NCBI GenBank assembly: GCA_002392835.1
Contig: DGHX01000062.1
Span: forward strand, 8,615 to 23,899
Length of the DNA: 15,285 nt
Reading direction: 5' to 3'
DNA from: Prevotella sp. UBA3837
GTDB lineage: Bacteria > Bacteroidota > Bacteroidia > Bacteroidales > Bacteroidaceae
Below, one piece after another: positions 1 to 7,446 of the stretch; position 1 is the stretch's first letter; the number at the start of each line of letters is the position of its first letter. The notes beneath the pieces are model-generated. The model searched no databases and was not told the origin of the DNA. It saw only the letters and a program-made list of their open reading frames with translations. Made by a program: the position numbers and the translations under genes.

Positions 1-2325
1 CCCGAGGACATCTTCACCCTGGGCAACTACCTCAGCCGCGACCAGTACGGCTACCGTCCCCTGCTCTACGGACAGACCTTCGCATCGGAATATAAGGCCG
101 GCGAGAACGGCTACATCAAGATCAACGAGAAGGCCCCCATCTACGAGCGCAAGGAGAAGGCCAACCCCAACGAGCCCGACGAGTACTTCGTGGCCGACCA
201 CAAGATGGAGGTGGAGTACGCCCAGAACATGCTGTTCCCGCGCATGTACAGCAGCGACCCGCGCCACGTGGAGTTCTACAAGTCATGGCACGGAGGCATC
301 AGCGGCAAGCAGGTACCGTCGGAATACAGCGGCGGCATGCTCACCCTGCCCACCTTCTGGGATAACCTCAGCTTCTTCTTCAGCTTCCAGTGCAACTACA
401 TGTACTGGCGCTACTTCCTGTGGAACTTCGCCGGACGGCAGAACGACCTGCAGGGCTGCTACGGCGAGAACGACAAAGGCAACGCCATCACCGGCATACC
501 CTTCATCGACAACGCATTCCTGGGCGACCAGAGCCTGCTGCCCGACGAGCTGAAGCAGAACAAGGGTCACAACGTGTTCTACTGCATGCCGCTGCTGCTG
601 GGCCTCATCGGCCTCTTCTGGCAGATGCTCGCACGCGGACGCAAGGGCATACAGCAGTTCTGGGTGGTGTTCTTCCTGTTCTTCATGACAGGACTGGCCA
701 TCGTGGTCTACCTGAACCAGACGCCGCTGCAGCCCCGTGAGCGCGACTACGCCTACGCCGGCTCCTTCTATGCCTATGCCATCTGGTGCGGCATGGGCGT
801 GGCAGCCATCATCAGCTGGCTGACAAAGGTGCTCGCGGGCAAGCTGCGCACGCAGCAGATGCGCCTGGCACTGGCTGCCGTGGTGTCGGTCCTCTGCCTC
901 ATCGTACCACTGCAGATGGCATCGCAGACCTGGGACGACCACGACCGCTCGGGACGCTACACCTGCCGCGACTTCGGACAGAACTACTTGATGTCACTGC
1001 AGCAGGAGGGCAACCCCATCATCTTCACCAACGGCGACAACGACACCTTCCCGCTGTGGTACAACCAGGACACCGAGCAGTTCCGCACCGACGCACGCGT
1101 GTGTAACCTCAGCTACCTGGGCACCGACTGGTACATCGACCAGATGGTGCGCCCGGCCTACGACTCACCCTCGCTGCCCATCACCTGGCCGCGACTGAAG
1201 TACGTGTCGGGCACCAACGACGGCGTGCAGATAGTGCCCAACATGAAGCAGGAGGTGCTGACCTACTACGAGCAGTACCCCGAAGAGGCACGCAAGAGCT
1301 TCGGCGACGATCCCTTCGACCTGCGCAACATCATGAAGTACTGGGTGCTGAGCGACAACGAGGAGCTGCACTTCATACCCACCGACACCGTTTACATCGA
1401 CATCGACAAGGATGCCGTCATGCGCAGCGGCATGATGCTGCAGGGCGACCAGCTGCTGCCCCGCGACAGCCTGCGCAAGAACATCCCTGACCGCATGGCC
1501 ATCTCGCTGGCCGGCATGCGCTCGCTCGACAAGAGCAAGCTCATGATGCTCGAGATGCTGGCCAACGCCAACTGGGAGCGCCCCATCTACGTGGCCATGA
1601 CCGTGGGCGGCGAGAACACCATGAACCTGGACAAGCACTTCGTGCAGGAGGGACTCTGCTACCGCATCACGCCCTTCGACACCACGCAGCCCGGCATGAG
1701 CAACTTCGACACGGAGAAGACCTACGACCACGTGATGAACCACTTCAAGTTCGGCGGCGTAAGCACACCGGGCATATACCTCGACGAAACCGTCATGCGC
1801 ATGTGCTACACCCATCGCTCGCTCATGGTCATACTGGCCATGCAGCTGAAGATGGAGGCCGAGAAGCTGAACGCCGAGGCCGACGCCATGACCCAGGGAG
1901 GCGACTCGCTGGCCGTGGGCGCACGCCGCGAGCTGGCACAGCAGAAGATGCAGAAGGCACTGGCCGTGCTGGACAAGATGGACCACGAGCTGTCGCCTGC
2001 CAACGTGCCCTACGACACCTACTCCTACTACGGCGCACAGCTGTACATAGACCTGGGACAACCCGAGAAGGCACGGCCGGCCTACGACTACCTGTGGAAA
2101 CGCTCGGCACAGTACCTGCGCTTCTACATGCAGTTCAGCGGCAAGCGGCTGCTCGCCTTGGAGGACCAGTGCAAGCGCCAGCTGAGCATGATGAACAGCA
2201 TCTTGACCGACTATGCCGACATTGACGAGCAGAAAGCCAACGAGTATGCCGAGCAGCTGCAGACGCTGACGCAGGAGTACAGCATCAAGATGAACATGGC
2301 AAAGGAACAGACCGGACAGAACTAA
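1..2325 (+). CDS. DUF2723 family membrane protein, C-terminal part (5' truncated by window edge)
   Basis: The reading frame is open from the first base, so this is the last 774 residues of a longer protein; the GTG at 190 is internal. Seen: a hydrophobic N-terminal half with membrane segments around bases 550-620, 655-720, 765-830 and 860-925, then a long soluble C-terminal half. A run reading GDNDTFPLWY (about base 1035), followed by TDARVCNLSYLGTDWY, is characteristic of Bacteroidetes DUF2723 proteins, which are annotated as putative protein O-mannosyltransferase-like (GT-C fold) inner-membrane proteins; family members are usually near 1,000 residues. The C-terminal 150 residues are helical and rich in Glu, Gln and Lys. 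The deacetylase gene starts 15 nt downstream, so the two are probably cotranscribed, which fits a cell-envelope role. Family assignment is fairly safe; the glycosyltransferase activity is inference, because the catalytic N-terminus lies outside the window. Confidence 0.85.
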   Translation, partial: PEDIFTLGNYLSRDQYGYRPLLYGQTFASEYKAGENGYIKINEKAPIYERKEKANPNEPDEYFVADHKMEVEYAQNMLFPRMYSSDPRHVEFYKSWHGGISGKQVPSEYSGGMLTLPTFWDNLSFFFSFQCNYMYWRYFLWNFAGRQNDLQGCYGENDKGNAITGIPFIDNAFLGDQSLLPDELKQNKGHNVFYCMPLLLGLIGLFWQMLARGRKGIQQFWVVFFLFFMTGLAIVVYLNQTPLQPRERDYAYAGSFYAYAIWCGMGVAAIISWLTKVLAGKLRTQQMRLALAAVVSVLCLIVPLQMASQTWDDHDRSGRYTCRDFGQNYLMSLQQEGNPIIFTNGDNDTFPLWYNQDTEQFRTDARVCNLSYLGTDWYIDQMVRPAYDSPSLPITWPRLKYVSGTNDGVQIVPNMKQEVLTYYEQYPEEARKSFGDDPFDLRNIMKYWVLSDNEELHFIPTDTVYIDIDKDAVMRSGMMLQGDQLLPRDSLRKNIPDRMAISLAGMRSLDKSKLMMLEMLANANWERPIYVAMTVGGENTMNLDKHFVQEGLCYRITPFDTTQPGMSNFDTEKTYDHVMNHFKFGGVSTPGIYLDETVMRMCYTHRSLMVILAMQLKMEAEKLNAEADAMTQGGDSLAVGARRELAQQKMQKALAVLDKMDHELSPANVPYDTYSYYGAQLYIDLGQPEKARPAYDYLWKRSAQYLRFYMQFSGKRLLALEDQCKRQLSMMNSILTDYADIDEQKANEYAEQLQTLTQEYSIKMNMAKEQTGQN

Positions 2326-2340
2326 CGGCCGCCACAACAC

Positions 2341-2964
2341 ATGATTATAGAGCAGCCCGCCATCTATCTCCGCTGGCTCTATCCAAAGGCTCTATGGAGA
2401 ATGGACCGCCGCGAACACGCAGTGTACCTGACGTTCGACGACGGTCCCATTCCTGAGTCTACCCCCTTCATCCTCGACACGCTGCGGCGCTACGACATCA
2501 AGGCCGCCTTCTTCGTGGTGGGCGACAACGTGCGTAAGTATCCCGAGCTGTTCGAGCAGATAAAGGCCGAGGGGCACATGGTGGGCAACCACACGCACAA
2601 CCACATCAGCGGATTCCGCCACAGCATCAAGGAGTACATGTACAACGTGGAGAAGGCCAACGCCTACATACACAGCCGCTACATGCGCCCGCCACACGGC
2701 TGGATGCGGCTGCCGCAGTACGCATGGCTCAGCAGGAAGTTCAAGGTGGTGATGTGGGACGTCGTCACCCGCGACTACTCGAAGTGGATGACCGCCGAAG
2801 GCATAGTGAACAACGTGAAGCGCTACGTGCGCAACGGTTCAATCATCACCTTCCACGACTCGCTGAAGGCCATCGACAAGCTGCGCACCGCCCTGCCACA
2901 GAGCATAGAGTGGCTGAAGGAGCAAGGCTACGAGTTCAAGACGTTTGAGAAATTGAGAGATTGA
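2341..2964 (+). CDS. polysaccharide deacetylase family protein (NodB homology domain)
   Basis: A 207-residue carbohydrate esterase family 4 type protein, predicted to remove N-acetyl groups from a polysaccharide or peptidoglycan sugar using a divalent metal. All NodB motifs are visible: TFDDGP (residues 31-36, catalytic Asp33 and metal-ligand Asp34), HTHNH (metal ligands His84 and His88), RPPHGW (116-121), a WDVVTRDY motif near 139, and TFHDS near 172 with the catalytic His. No clear signal peptide is present; the start is hydrophobic-aromatic (IYLRWLYPKALW), so the protein may be cytoplasmic or peripherally membrane bound. The ATG at 2341 is 15 nt after the DUF2723 stop, suggesting one transcript. 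The last residues (FEKLRD) and the TGA stop are encoded inside the 8-bp tandem repeat that starts at 2947, so the C-terminus may vary between strains. Confidence 0.93.
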   Translation: MIIEQPAIYLRWLYPKALWRMDRREHAVYLTFDDGPIPESTPFILDTLRRYDIKAAFFVVGDNVRKYPELFEQIKAEGHMVGNHTHNHISGFRHSIKEYMYNVEKANAYIHSRYMRPPHGWMRLPQYAWLSRKFKVVMWDVVTRDYSKWMTAEGIVNNVKRYVRNGSIITFHDSLKAIDKLRTALPQSIEWLKEQGYEFKTFEKLRD

Positions 2965-3014
2965 GAAATTGAGTAATTGAGTAATTGAGAAATGAAGACA
3001 ATGAGAAAATGAGG
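2947..3014 (+). repeat. 8-bp purine-rich tandem repeat spanning the deacetylase stop codon
   Basis: Eight consecutive octamers of the form GAGAAATT / GAGTAATT (starts at 2947, 2955, 2963, 2971, 2979, 2987, 2995 and 3003) plus a partial ninth. Units 4 and 5 are identical; the later units drift. The deacetylase stop (2962-2964) falls at the boundary of units 2 and 3. The rest of the gap to mscS (3015-3088) is AT-rich and contains TTACTAATTACTAATTA (3050-3066), the approximate reverse complement of the GAGTAATT units, so the two can pair imperfectly. No consensus promoter was found before mscS. Confidence 0.8.
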
Positions 3015-3088
3015 AATGCCCAAGCGGCAAGTCTAATCATAATTACTCATTACTAATTACTAATTAATTTTTACAAACACATAAGAAC

Positions 3089-3937
3089 ATGTTAGAAAAA
3101 ATGCTATCGCCCGAGACCTATAGCGTACTCGGGCAGTGGGCACTGGGGTTCTGCAAGAACCTCCTCGTTGCCATCATCGTCTACATCGTAGGCAGCTTCG
3201 TCATCAAGTGGGTGAAGAAGCTGTTCATGAAAATGCTGGAGCGCACCAAGGTTGACACCACACTCCACACCTTCCTCACCAGCATCGTCAGCGTGGTGCT
3301 GTGGTTCACCCTCATCATCATCATCATCTCCATCCTGGGCATTGAGACCAGCTCGTTCATCGCACTCTTCGCTTCGGCAGGCGTTGCCATCGGCATGGCC
3401 CTCAGCGGCACACTGCAGAACTTCGCCGGCGGCGTGATGATCCTGCTGTTCAAGCCCTTCAAGGTGGGCGACTACATCGAGGCTCAGGGCTACGCCGGAA
3501 CGGTGAAGGCCATACAGATCTTCAACACCATCATCCGCACCAACGACGCGCAGACCATCATCATCCCCAACGGCGGACTGAGCACCGGCTCGCTGAAGAA
3601 CTACAGCACCGAGCCCTACCGCCGCGTAGACCTCAACTTCCAGTTTGCCTACGGCACCGACCTGAACAAGGTGAAGCAGGCCATTCAGGAGATTCAGCAG
3701 CGCAACAACCTCATACTGCAAGGCCCGGTGAAGGACAGCGACGTGGTGGCAGCACCCTGGATAGGGCTGACGCAGCTGGGCGAGAGCGGCGTGGTGGTGA
3801 ACACCCGCACGTGGTGCCGCGGCGCCGACTACTGGACCGTGTACTTCTACATGAACGAGACCGTCTATCAGGAGCTGAAGGAGCGCGGATTCATGTTCCC
3901 CTTCAACCGCATGGACGTGAACATCATCAAGAGTTAG
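3089..3937 (+). CDS. mscS: small-conductance mechanosensitive channel, MscS family
   Basis: A 282-residue inner-membrane channel that opens on membrane tension to release solutes during osmotic downshock; its length is close to the 286 residues of E. coli MscS. Three membrane segments are visible: about 20-42, 66-86 and 90-121. The pore-lining TM3 carries the family pattern of alternating Gly and Ala followed by SGTLQNFAGG (106-115) and FKPFKVGDYIE (121-131). The beta domain follows (GTVKAIQIFNTIIRTNDAQTIIIPN), then the C-terminal alpha/beta cytoplasmic cage. The ATG at 3089 is preceded by an AT-rich stretch without a Shine-Dalgarno site; Met5 is a possible alternative start. The TAG stop at 3935-3937 lies inside the heptamer repeat shared with the convergent AraC gene. 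As MscS functions as a homoheptamer, no partner gene is expected. Confidence 0.95.
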   Translation: MLEKMLSPETYSVLGQWALGFCKNLLVAIIVYIVGSFVIKWVKKLFMKMLERTKVDTTLHTFLTSIVSVVLWFTLIIIIISILGIETSSFIALFASAGVAIGMALSGTLQNFAGGVMILLFKPFKVGDYIEAQGYAGTVKAIQIFNTIIRTNDAQTIIIPNGGLSTGSLKNYSTEPYRRVDLNFQFAYGTDLNKVKQAIQEIQQRNNLILQGPVKDSDVVAAPWIGLTQLGESGVVVNTRTWCRGADYWTVYFYMNETVYQELKERGFMFPFNRMDVNIIKS

Positions 3938-4025
3938 GAGTTAGGAGTTAGGAGTTACTCTTCTTTCATCACTCCTAACTCCTAACTCCTAACTCCTAAC
4001 TCCTAACTCCTAACTCCTAACTCCT
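3931..4025. terminator. heptamer-repeat hairpin between convergent mscS and araC-type genes
   Basis: On the left, three full TAGGAGT heptamers plus partial units (3931-3957). On the right, seven full ACTCCTA heptamers plus a partial unit (3971-4025), their reverse complement. The arms can form a stem of about 27 bp around a 13-nt loop (3958-3970). Both convergent genes end inside the repeat with a serine codon AGT followed by TAG (mscS 3932-3937; AraC gene 4022-4017 on the minus strand). No T-run follows, so termination of both transcripts is inferred from position and strength of the hairpin. Confidence 0.7.
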
Positions 4026-4886
4026 CAGGTCACTGGGCTTGCGCCCAGTCTTGATACGGAACTTCGACGAGAAATAGTCTGGCGACTCAAAGTTGAGTCG
4101 GTAGGCTATTTCTTTTATGCTCATGTTCGTGGTGGAGAGCAGCTCCTTGGCGCGCTGCAGGCGCAGGTCCTGCTGGTAGGTGGCCGGCGAAAGGCCGGTG
4201 TGCTCCTTGAACAGCTTGCGGAAATTGCTGTAGCTGACGCCCATCTCCTCGGCCACCTGCTGTATGGTGAGCGGCGACTCCAGCTCTTCGCGTATGCGCA
4301 GCCGCGCACGGTTCACCATGTCCACATGCTGCTGGTTGCGGGTCTTCAGCTCAATGTTGCGCTCTAAGGAGTACATCAGCCCTATGAGGTGGTTCACCAC
4401 ACCCGCCATGAGCTGCTGCGAATAGGCCTCCTCGGCCATGGCGGCATCGAGGGCCGAGCGATACAGGCTCACGATGGCGTCGCTGAAGCCCACATGGTAG
4501 ATGGGCTTTGTGGGCGAGAGGAATCCGGCGCGCACGCGGTCGTCCATATTGTGTCCGCTGAAGCCTATCCAGAACTTCTTCCACCCGCGCGGACCCGTGG
4601 GGTGGTAGCTGTGCCACTCGCCGGGGAAGAGCAGGAAGAAGTCGCCCTCCTTCAGCCGTGCCTCGGGCACCGTGCGGCTGTGGAAGACGCCCTCGCCCTC
4701 GATAATGTACAGCAGCTGATATTCAGGCAGTATGCGCCCCTTCTTTAGGTCGAAATAGTAGCCGTCGGCATGGCCTCGCGTGGGATAGGGGTCGTGGGGG
4801 CCTATCTCCTCATAGCCGATGGTGGTGACGCAAAGCCCCCACAGCTGATCGCGCTCGCTGGCAAGCATGTATTTGCATGTCTGCAT
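4017..4886 (-). CDS. AraC family transcriptional regulator with N-terminal cupin-like sensing domain
   Basis: A 289-residue DNA-binding regulator. The N-terminal half (about 30-110) has the pattern of an AraC-type cupin arm: YEEIGPHDPYPTRGH, a FHSRTVPEARLKEGDFFLLFPGEWHSY segment and adjoining beta-rich residues; this usually binds a small molecule, often a sugar. The C-terminus holds two helix-turn-helix motifs: LTIQQVAEEMGVSYSNFRKLF from about residue 206 and MSIKEIAYRLNFESPDYFSSKF from about 255, the second being the most conserved part of the family. The ATG at 4886 has an exceptionally good ribosome site (AGGAGG, 8 nt away). The gene lies 24 nt downstream of the SGNH hydrolase stop, so the two very likely share a transcript; the regulator may control the hydrolase or linked carbohydrate genes. 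The last codons lie in the heptamer repeat. Ligand unknown. Confidence 0.93.
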   Translation of the reverse strand: MQTCKYMLASERDQLWGLCVTTIGYEEIGPHDPYPTRGHADGYYFDLKKGRILPEYQLLYIIEGEGVFHSRTVPEARLKEGDFFLLFPGEWHSYHPTGPRGWKKFWIGFSGHNMDDRVRAGFLSPTKPIYHVGFSDAIVSLYRSALDAAMAEEAYSQQLMAGVVNHLIGLMYSLERNIELKTRNQQHVDMVNRARLRIREELESPLTIQQVAEEMGVSYSNFRKLFKEHTGLSPATYQQDLRLQRAKELLSTTNMSIKEIAYRLNFESPDYFSSKFRIKTGRKPSDLRS

Positions 4887-4894
4887 CTTTTGGT

Positions 4895-4900
4895 CCTCCT
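4895..4900 (-). promoter_or_regulatory. strong Shine-Dalgarno site of the AraC-type gene
   Basis: On the minus strand the sequence AGGAGG, inside the longer GGGAGGAGGA, stands 8 nt before the ATG at 4886. Other genes here start after A-rich leaders without such a site, as is usual for Bacteroidetes. The site lies in the short gap after the hydrolase gene and fixes the AraC start. Confidence 0.7.
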
Positions 4901-4910
4901 CCCTTCTTGT

Positions 4911-5597
4911 TTATTTCTTCAGTGCTGCCACCACCTGCTCGGCTATCTGCTGCATGCCCTTCACATTGGGGTGGCCGGCGGTCTTGCTGATGTCGTGCAG
5001 CCGTATGACGGGCACGCCGTAGTGGCGGCATATCTCTTCCACCGAGCTGTTGATGTCGGCCTTCAGGTCGCAGTTCAGTATGTAGTACACGTCGGCCGTT
5101 GGGTAGCGGTCCTTCATGTGGTGCAGCAGGTAGGCCAGCGCCGGACGGAAGGTGTAGAGGTCGGCGCGTCGCCAGTCACCGTACTTATACTCGCCGATGG
5201 GCGCCCCGCACCATGAGTCGTTGGTGGCGGCCAGCATCAGTATGACGTCGGGGTGGCCCAGGCTCTTGTGGCGGGTGATGAACGAGCGGTGCGTGTAGTC
5301 GGCATCGTTATAGCCGGTGTTGCACACGGTGGCCCCGCTCCACGAGTTGTTCCTCTCCAGTTTCCACCCCATCTTCTCAATGACCTGCCACCACCACGTC
5401 TGCCGCACGCTGCTCACGTCGGTGCGGTTCGGGTCGGGGCGGTTGTGGAAGTACCACGTCTCCATGGTGTCGGGCGTCAGGTATCCCTCGTAGGTAGAGT
5501 ATGAGTCGCCAAAGATGGTGACCGACGGCTTCGACTGGGACTGTGCGCCCAGTGCGGCGGCCACGAATAGGAGCAAAAGCAATAGATTCCTTTTCAT
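4911..5597 (-). CDS. secreted SGNH/GDSL hydrolase family protein
   Basis: A 228-residue exported esterase-like protein. Residues 1-18 form a signal peptide (MKRN, poly-Leu core, AALGA), possibly cleaved after LGA. Block I is IFGDSYS with nucleophile Ser32; GATVCNTGYND supplies the block II glycine; LAATNDS supplies the block III Asn; GHPN with His209 is the catalytic His near the C-terminus. The usual DxxH is TAGH here: the Asp three residues before the His is replaced by Thr, and the nearest upstream Asp is in LHDISK. The natural substrate is unknown; relatives deacylate carbohydrates or lipids. A -7 box at 5620-5627 lies 22 nt before the ATG. The AraC regulator follows 24 nt downstream. Function at fold level is confident, specificity is not. 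Confidence 0.88.
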   Translation of the reverse strand: MKRNLLLLLLFVAAALGAQSQSKPSVTIFGDSYSTYEGYLTPDTMETWYFHNRPDPNRTDVSSVRQTWWWQVIEKMGWKLERNNSWSGATVCNTGYNDADYTHRSFITRHKSLGHPDVILMLAATNDSWCGAPIGEYKYGDWRRADLYTFRPALAYLLHHMKDRYPTADVYYILNCDLKADINSSVEEICRHYGVPVIRLHDISKTAGHPNVKGMQQIAEQVVAALKK

Positions 5598-5619
5598 TCT
5601 TAGTTATAGTTTTATGATG

Positions 5620-5627
5620 CAAAGATA
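5620..5627 (-). promoter_or_regulatory. -7 promoter element of the SGNH hydrolase gene
   Basis: The minus strand reads TATCTTTG, an exact match to the Bacteroidetes -7 consensus TAnnTTTG, ending 22 nt before the ATG at 5597. The corresponding -33 region shows only CTGG at about 19 nt, so the upstream element is weak and may need an activator. Confidence 0.7.
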
Positions 5628-5702
5628 GTGAAAAATCTCATTCCAGCGCATTATTTTTCTTAATTTAACACATTGAGGCCGTCAGATTCAAATAAAAAGC
5701 CG

Positions 5703-5710
5703 TATCTTTG
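5703..5710 (+). promoter_or_regulatory. -7 promoter element of iorA
   Basis: TATCTTTG ends 36 nt before the iorA ATG. The nearest TTG upstream (5673-5675) is 27 nt away, longer than the usual 19-21 nt, so the -33 element is not convincing. With the minus-strand box at 5620-5627 it makes the 5598-5746 gap a divergent promoter region. Confidence 0.7.
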
Positions 5711-5746
5711 TACGCGAAGTAACATCAACCTTAAAGCAACAGAATC

Positions 5747-7345
5747 ATGAGAAGACTACTTCTTGGCGATGAAGCCATTGCCTTGGGTGCACTGCATGCA
5801 GGGCTTTCGGGGGTTTATGCCTATCCTGGCACTCCCTCGACGGAGATTACGGAGTTCATTCAGGGCGACCCGCTGGCTCGCCAGCGCGGCGTGCACAGCC
5901 GCTGGAGCACGAACGAGAAGACAGCCATGGAGGAGGCGCTGGGCATGTCGTTCATGGGCAAGCGCGCCCTGGTGTGCATGAAGCACGTGGGTCTGAACGT
6001 CTGCGCCGACCCGTTTGTCAACAGCGGCATGACGGGTGTCAACGGCGGTGTGGTGGTGCTCGTGGCCGACGACCCGTCGATGCACTCCTCGCAGGACGAG
6101 CAGGACTCGCGCTTCTACGGCAAGTTCGCCCTTATTCCCACCTTCGAGCCCAGCTCGCAGCAGGAGGCCTACGACATGGTGCAGGCAGCCTTCGACTACA
6201 GCGAGCAGCAGTGCCTGCCCGTGCTGATGCGCGTCACCACACGCATGGCCCACAGCCGCGCCGTGGTGGAGGTGAAGGACGAGCCGCGGGCTGAGAACGA
6301 GCTGAACTACGGCGCCGAGGCGAAGAACTGGGTGCTGCTGCCCGCCAACGCCCGCCGCCGCAACGACAAGGTGACGGCACAGCAGCTGCAGCTGGAGCAG
6401 GACGCCGCACAGTCGGCATACAATATTTATATAGAGGGGCACGACCACTCGATGGGCATCCTGGCCAGCGGCATCGGCTTCAACTACGTCAACGAGTGCT
6501 TCCCGCAGGGCAGCCCCTACCCCATCCTGAAGATTTCGCAGTATCCGCTGCCCCGCAAGCTGGTGCGCCGCCTGATGGACGAGTGCCAGCAGGTGCTCAT
6601 CGTTGAGGAGGGCCAGCCCTTCATCGAGGACATGGTGCGTGGCGTGCAGGAGGCCCCGAACATCCACGGCAAGCTCGACGGCACGCTGCCCCGCACCGGC
6701 GAGCTGAACCCCGACATCGTGAAGAAGGCACTGGGCATGGAGAGCGGCCAGTGCTTCGCCCCCTGCGAGGATGTAGCCCCGCGCCCGCCCGCTCTGTGCC
6801 AGGGCTGCGGCCACCGCGACGTGTATGCCGCTCTGAACGAGGTGCTGCGCGAGTATGACAACGCGCGCGTCTTCGGCGACATCGGCTGCTATACGCTGGG
6901 ATTCCTGCCTCCCTTCCACGCCATCCACTCGTGTGTGGACATGGGTGCGAGCATCACCATGGCCAAGGGTGCCGCCGATGCCGGACAGTGGCCTGCCGTG
7001 GCCATCATCGGCGACTCCACGTTCACCCACAGCGGCATGACGGGTCTGCTCGATGCCATCAACGAGAATGCTGACATCACCGTCATCATCAGCGACAACC
7101 TCACCACAGGCATGACGGGCGGTCAGGACTCTGCCGGCACCAACAAGTTCGAGGCCATCTGCCGCGGTCTGGGGCTGAGCGACGAGCACCTGCGTGTCGT
7201 CGTACCCCTGCCAAAGAACATGCCCGAGATAACGCAGGCCATCCGCGACGAGCTGAACTACCATGGCACCAGCGTCATCATTCCCCGCCGCGAGTGCATG
7301 CAGACCCTGCAGCGCCACCTGAAGCAGAAGAAAGCACAGGGATAA
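5747..7345 (+). CDS. iorA: indolepyruvate ferredoxin oxidoreductase alpha subunit (TPP-binding), without C-terminal ferredoxin domain
   Basis: A 532-residue cytoplasmic subunit of a 2-oxoacid:ferredoxin oxidoreductase, which decarboxylates aryl pyruvates (indolepyruvate, phenylpyruvate) to the acyl-CoA with thiamine diphosphate. The N-terminal pyrimidine-binding domain has GVYAYPGTPSTEITEF (about 21-36). The C-terminal TPP domain has CQGCGHR (351-357; most relatives have CPGCPHR), GDIGCYTLG, and the Mg/TPP motif starting GDSTFTHSGMTGLL (422 on) and ending in SDNLTTGMTGGQ (Asn451). Classical IorA has over 600 residues and ends in a ferredoxin-like region with two Cys clusters; this one stops after NYHGTSVIIPRRECMQTLQRH without CxxCxxC, so iron-sulfur binding must come from elsewhere. 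iorB follows after a 101-nt gap. The substrate is assigned by family resemblance only. Confidence 0.92.
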   Translation: MRRLLLGDEAIALGALHAGLSGVYAYPGTPSTEITEFIQGDPLARQRGVHSRWSTNEKTAMEEALGMSFMGKRALVCMKHVGLNVCADPFVNSGMTGVNGGVVVLVADDPSMHSSQDEQDSRFYGKFALIPTFEPSSQQEAYDMVQAAFDYSEQQCLPVLMRVTTRMAHSRAVVEVKDEPRAENELNYGAEAKNWVLLPANARRRNDKVTAQQLQLEQDAAQSAYNIYIEGHDHSMGILASGIGFNYVNECFPQGSPYPILKISQYPLPRKLVRRLMDECQQVLIVEEGQPFIEDMVRGVQEAPNIHGKLDGTLPRTGELNPDIVKKALGMESGQCFAPCEDVAPRPPALCQGCGHRDVYAALNEVLREYDNARVFGDIGCYTLGFLPPFHAIHSCVDMGASITMAKGAADAGQWPAVAIIGDSTFTHSGMTGLLDAINENADITVIISDNLTTGMTGGQDSAGTNKFEAICRGLGLSDEHLRVVVPLPKNMPEITQAIRDELNYHGTSVIIPRRECMQTLQRHLKQKKAQG

Positions 7346-7359
7346 GGAATTATATTGGA

Positions 7360-7415
7360 CCGCGAAGCGGGCTTACAAAAACAAAATGTTTTGTTTTATA
7401 AAGCCCGCGAAGCGG
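7360..7415. repeat. 56-bp imperfect palindrome between iorA and iorB
   Basis: Arms GCGGGCTT (7367-7374) and AAGCCCGC (7401-7408) enclose inner arms AAAACAAAA (7378-7386) and TTTTGTTTT (7389-7397) around a TG loop; a 3/3 internal loop (7375-7377, 7398-7400) separates the two stems. Outer CCGC/GCGG pairs (7360-7363, 7412-7415) add a third stem across a GAA/GAA mismatch. Each flank also reads CCGCGAAGCGG, a small hairpin with a GAA loop. No T-run follows, so this looks more like an mRNA stability or partial-attenuation structure than a plain terminator. Confidence 0.75.
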
Positions 7416-7446
7416 TATAAAGACTACAATCAAACAATAAGTAAAT

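Noticed and set aside
1165..2340. 391-codon minus-strand open frame opposite the DUF2723 gene
   Set aside because: Repetitive His/Val/Leu composition; the plus frame is a clear family match.
5756..7318. 520-codon minus-strand open frame opposite iorA
   Set aside because: Shadow of iorA with no recognisable domain and biased composition.
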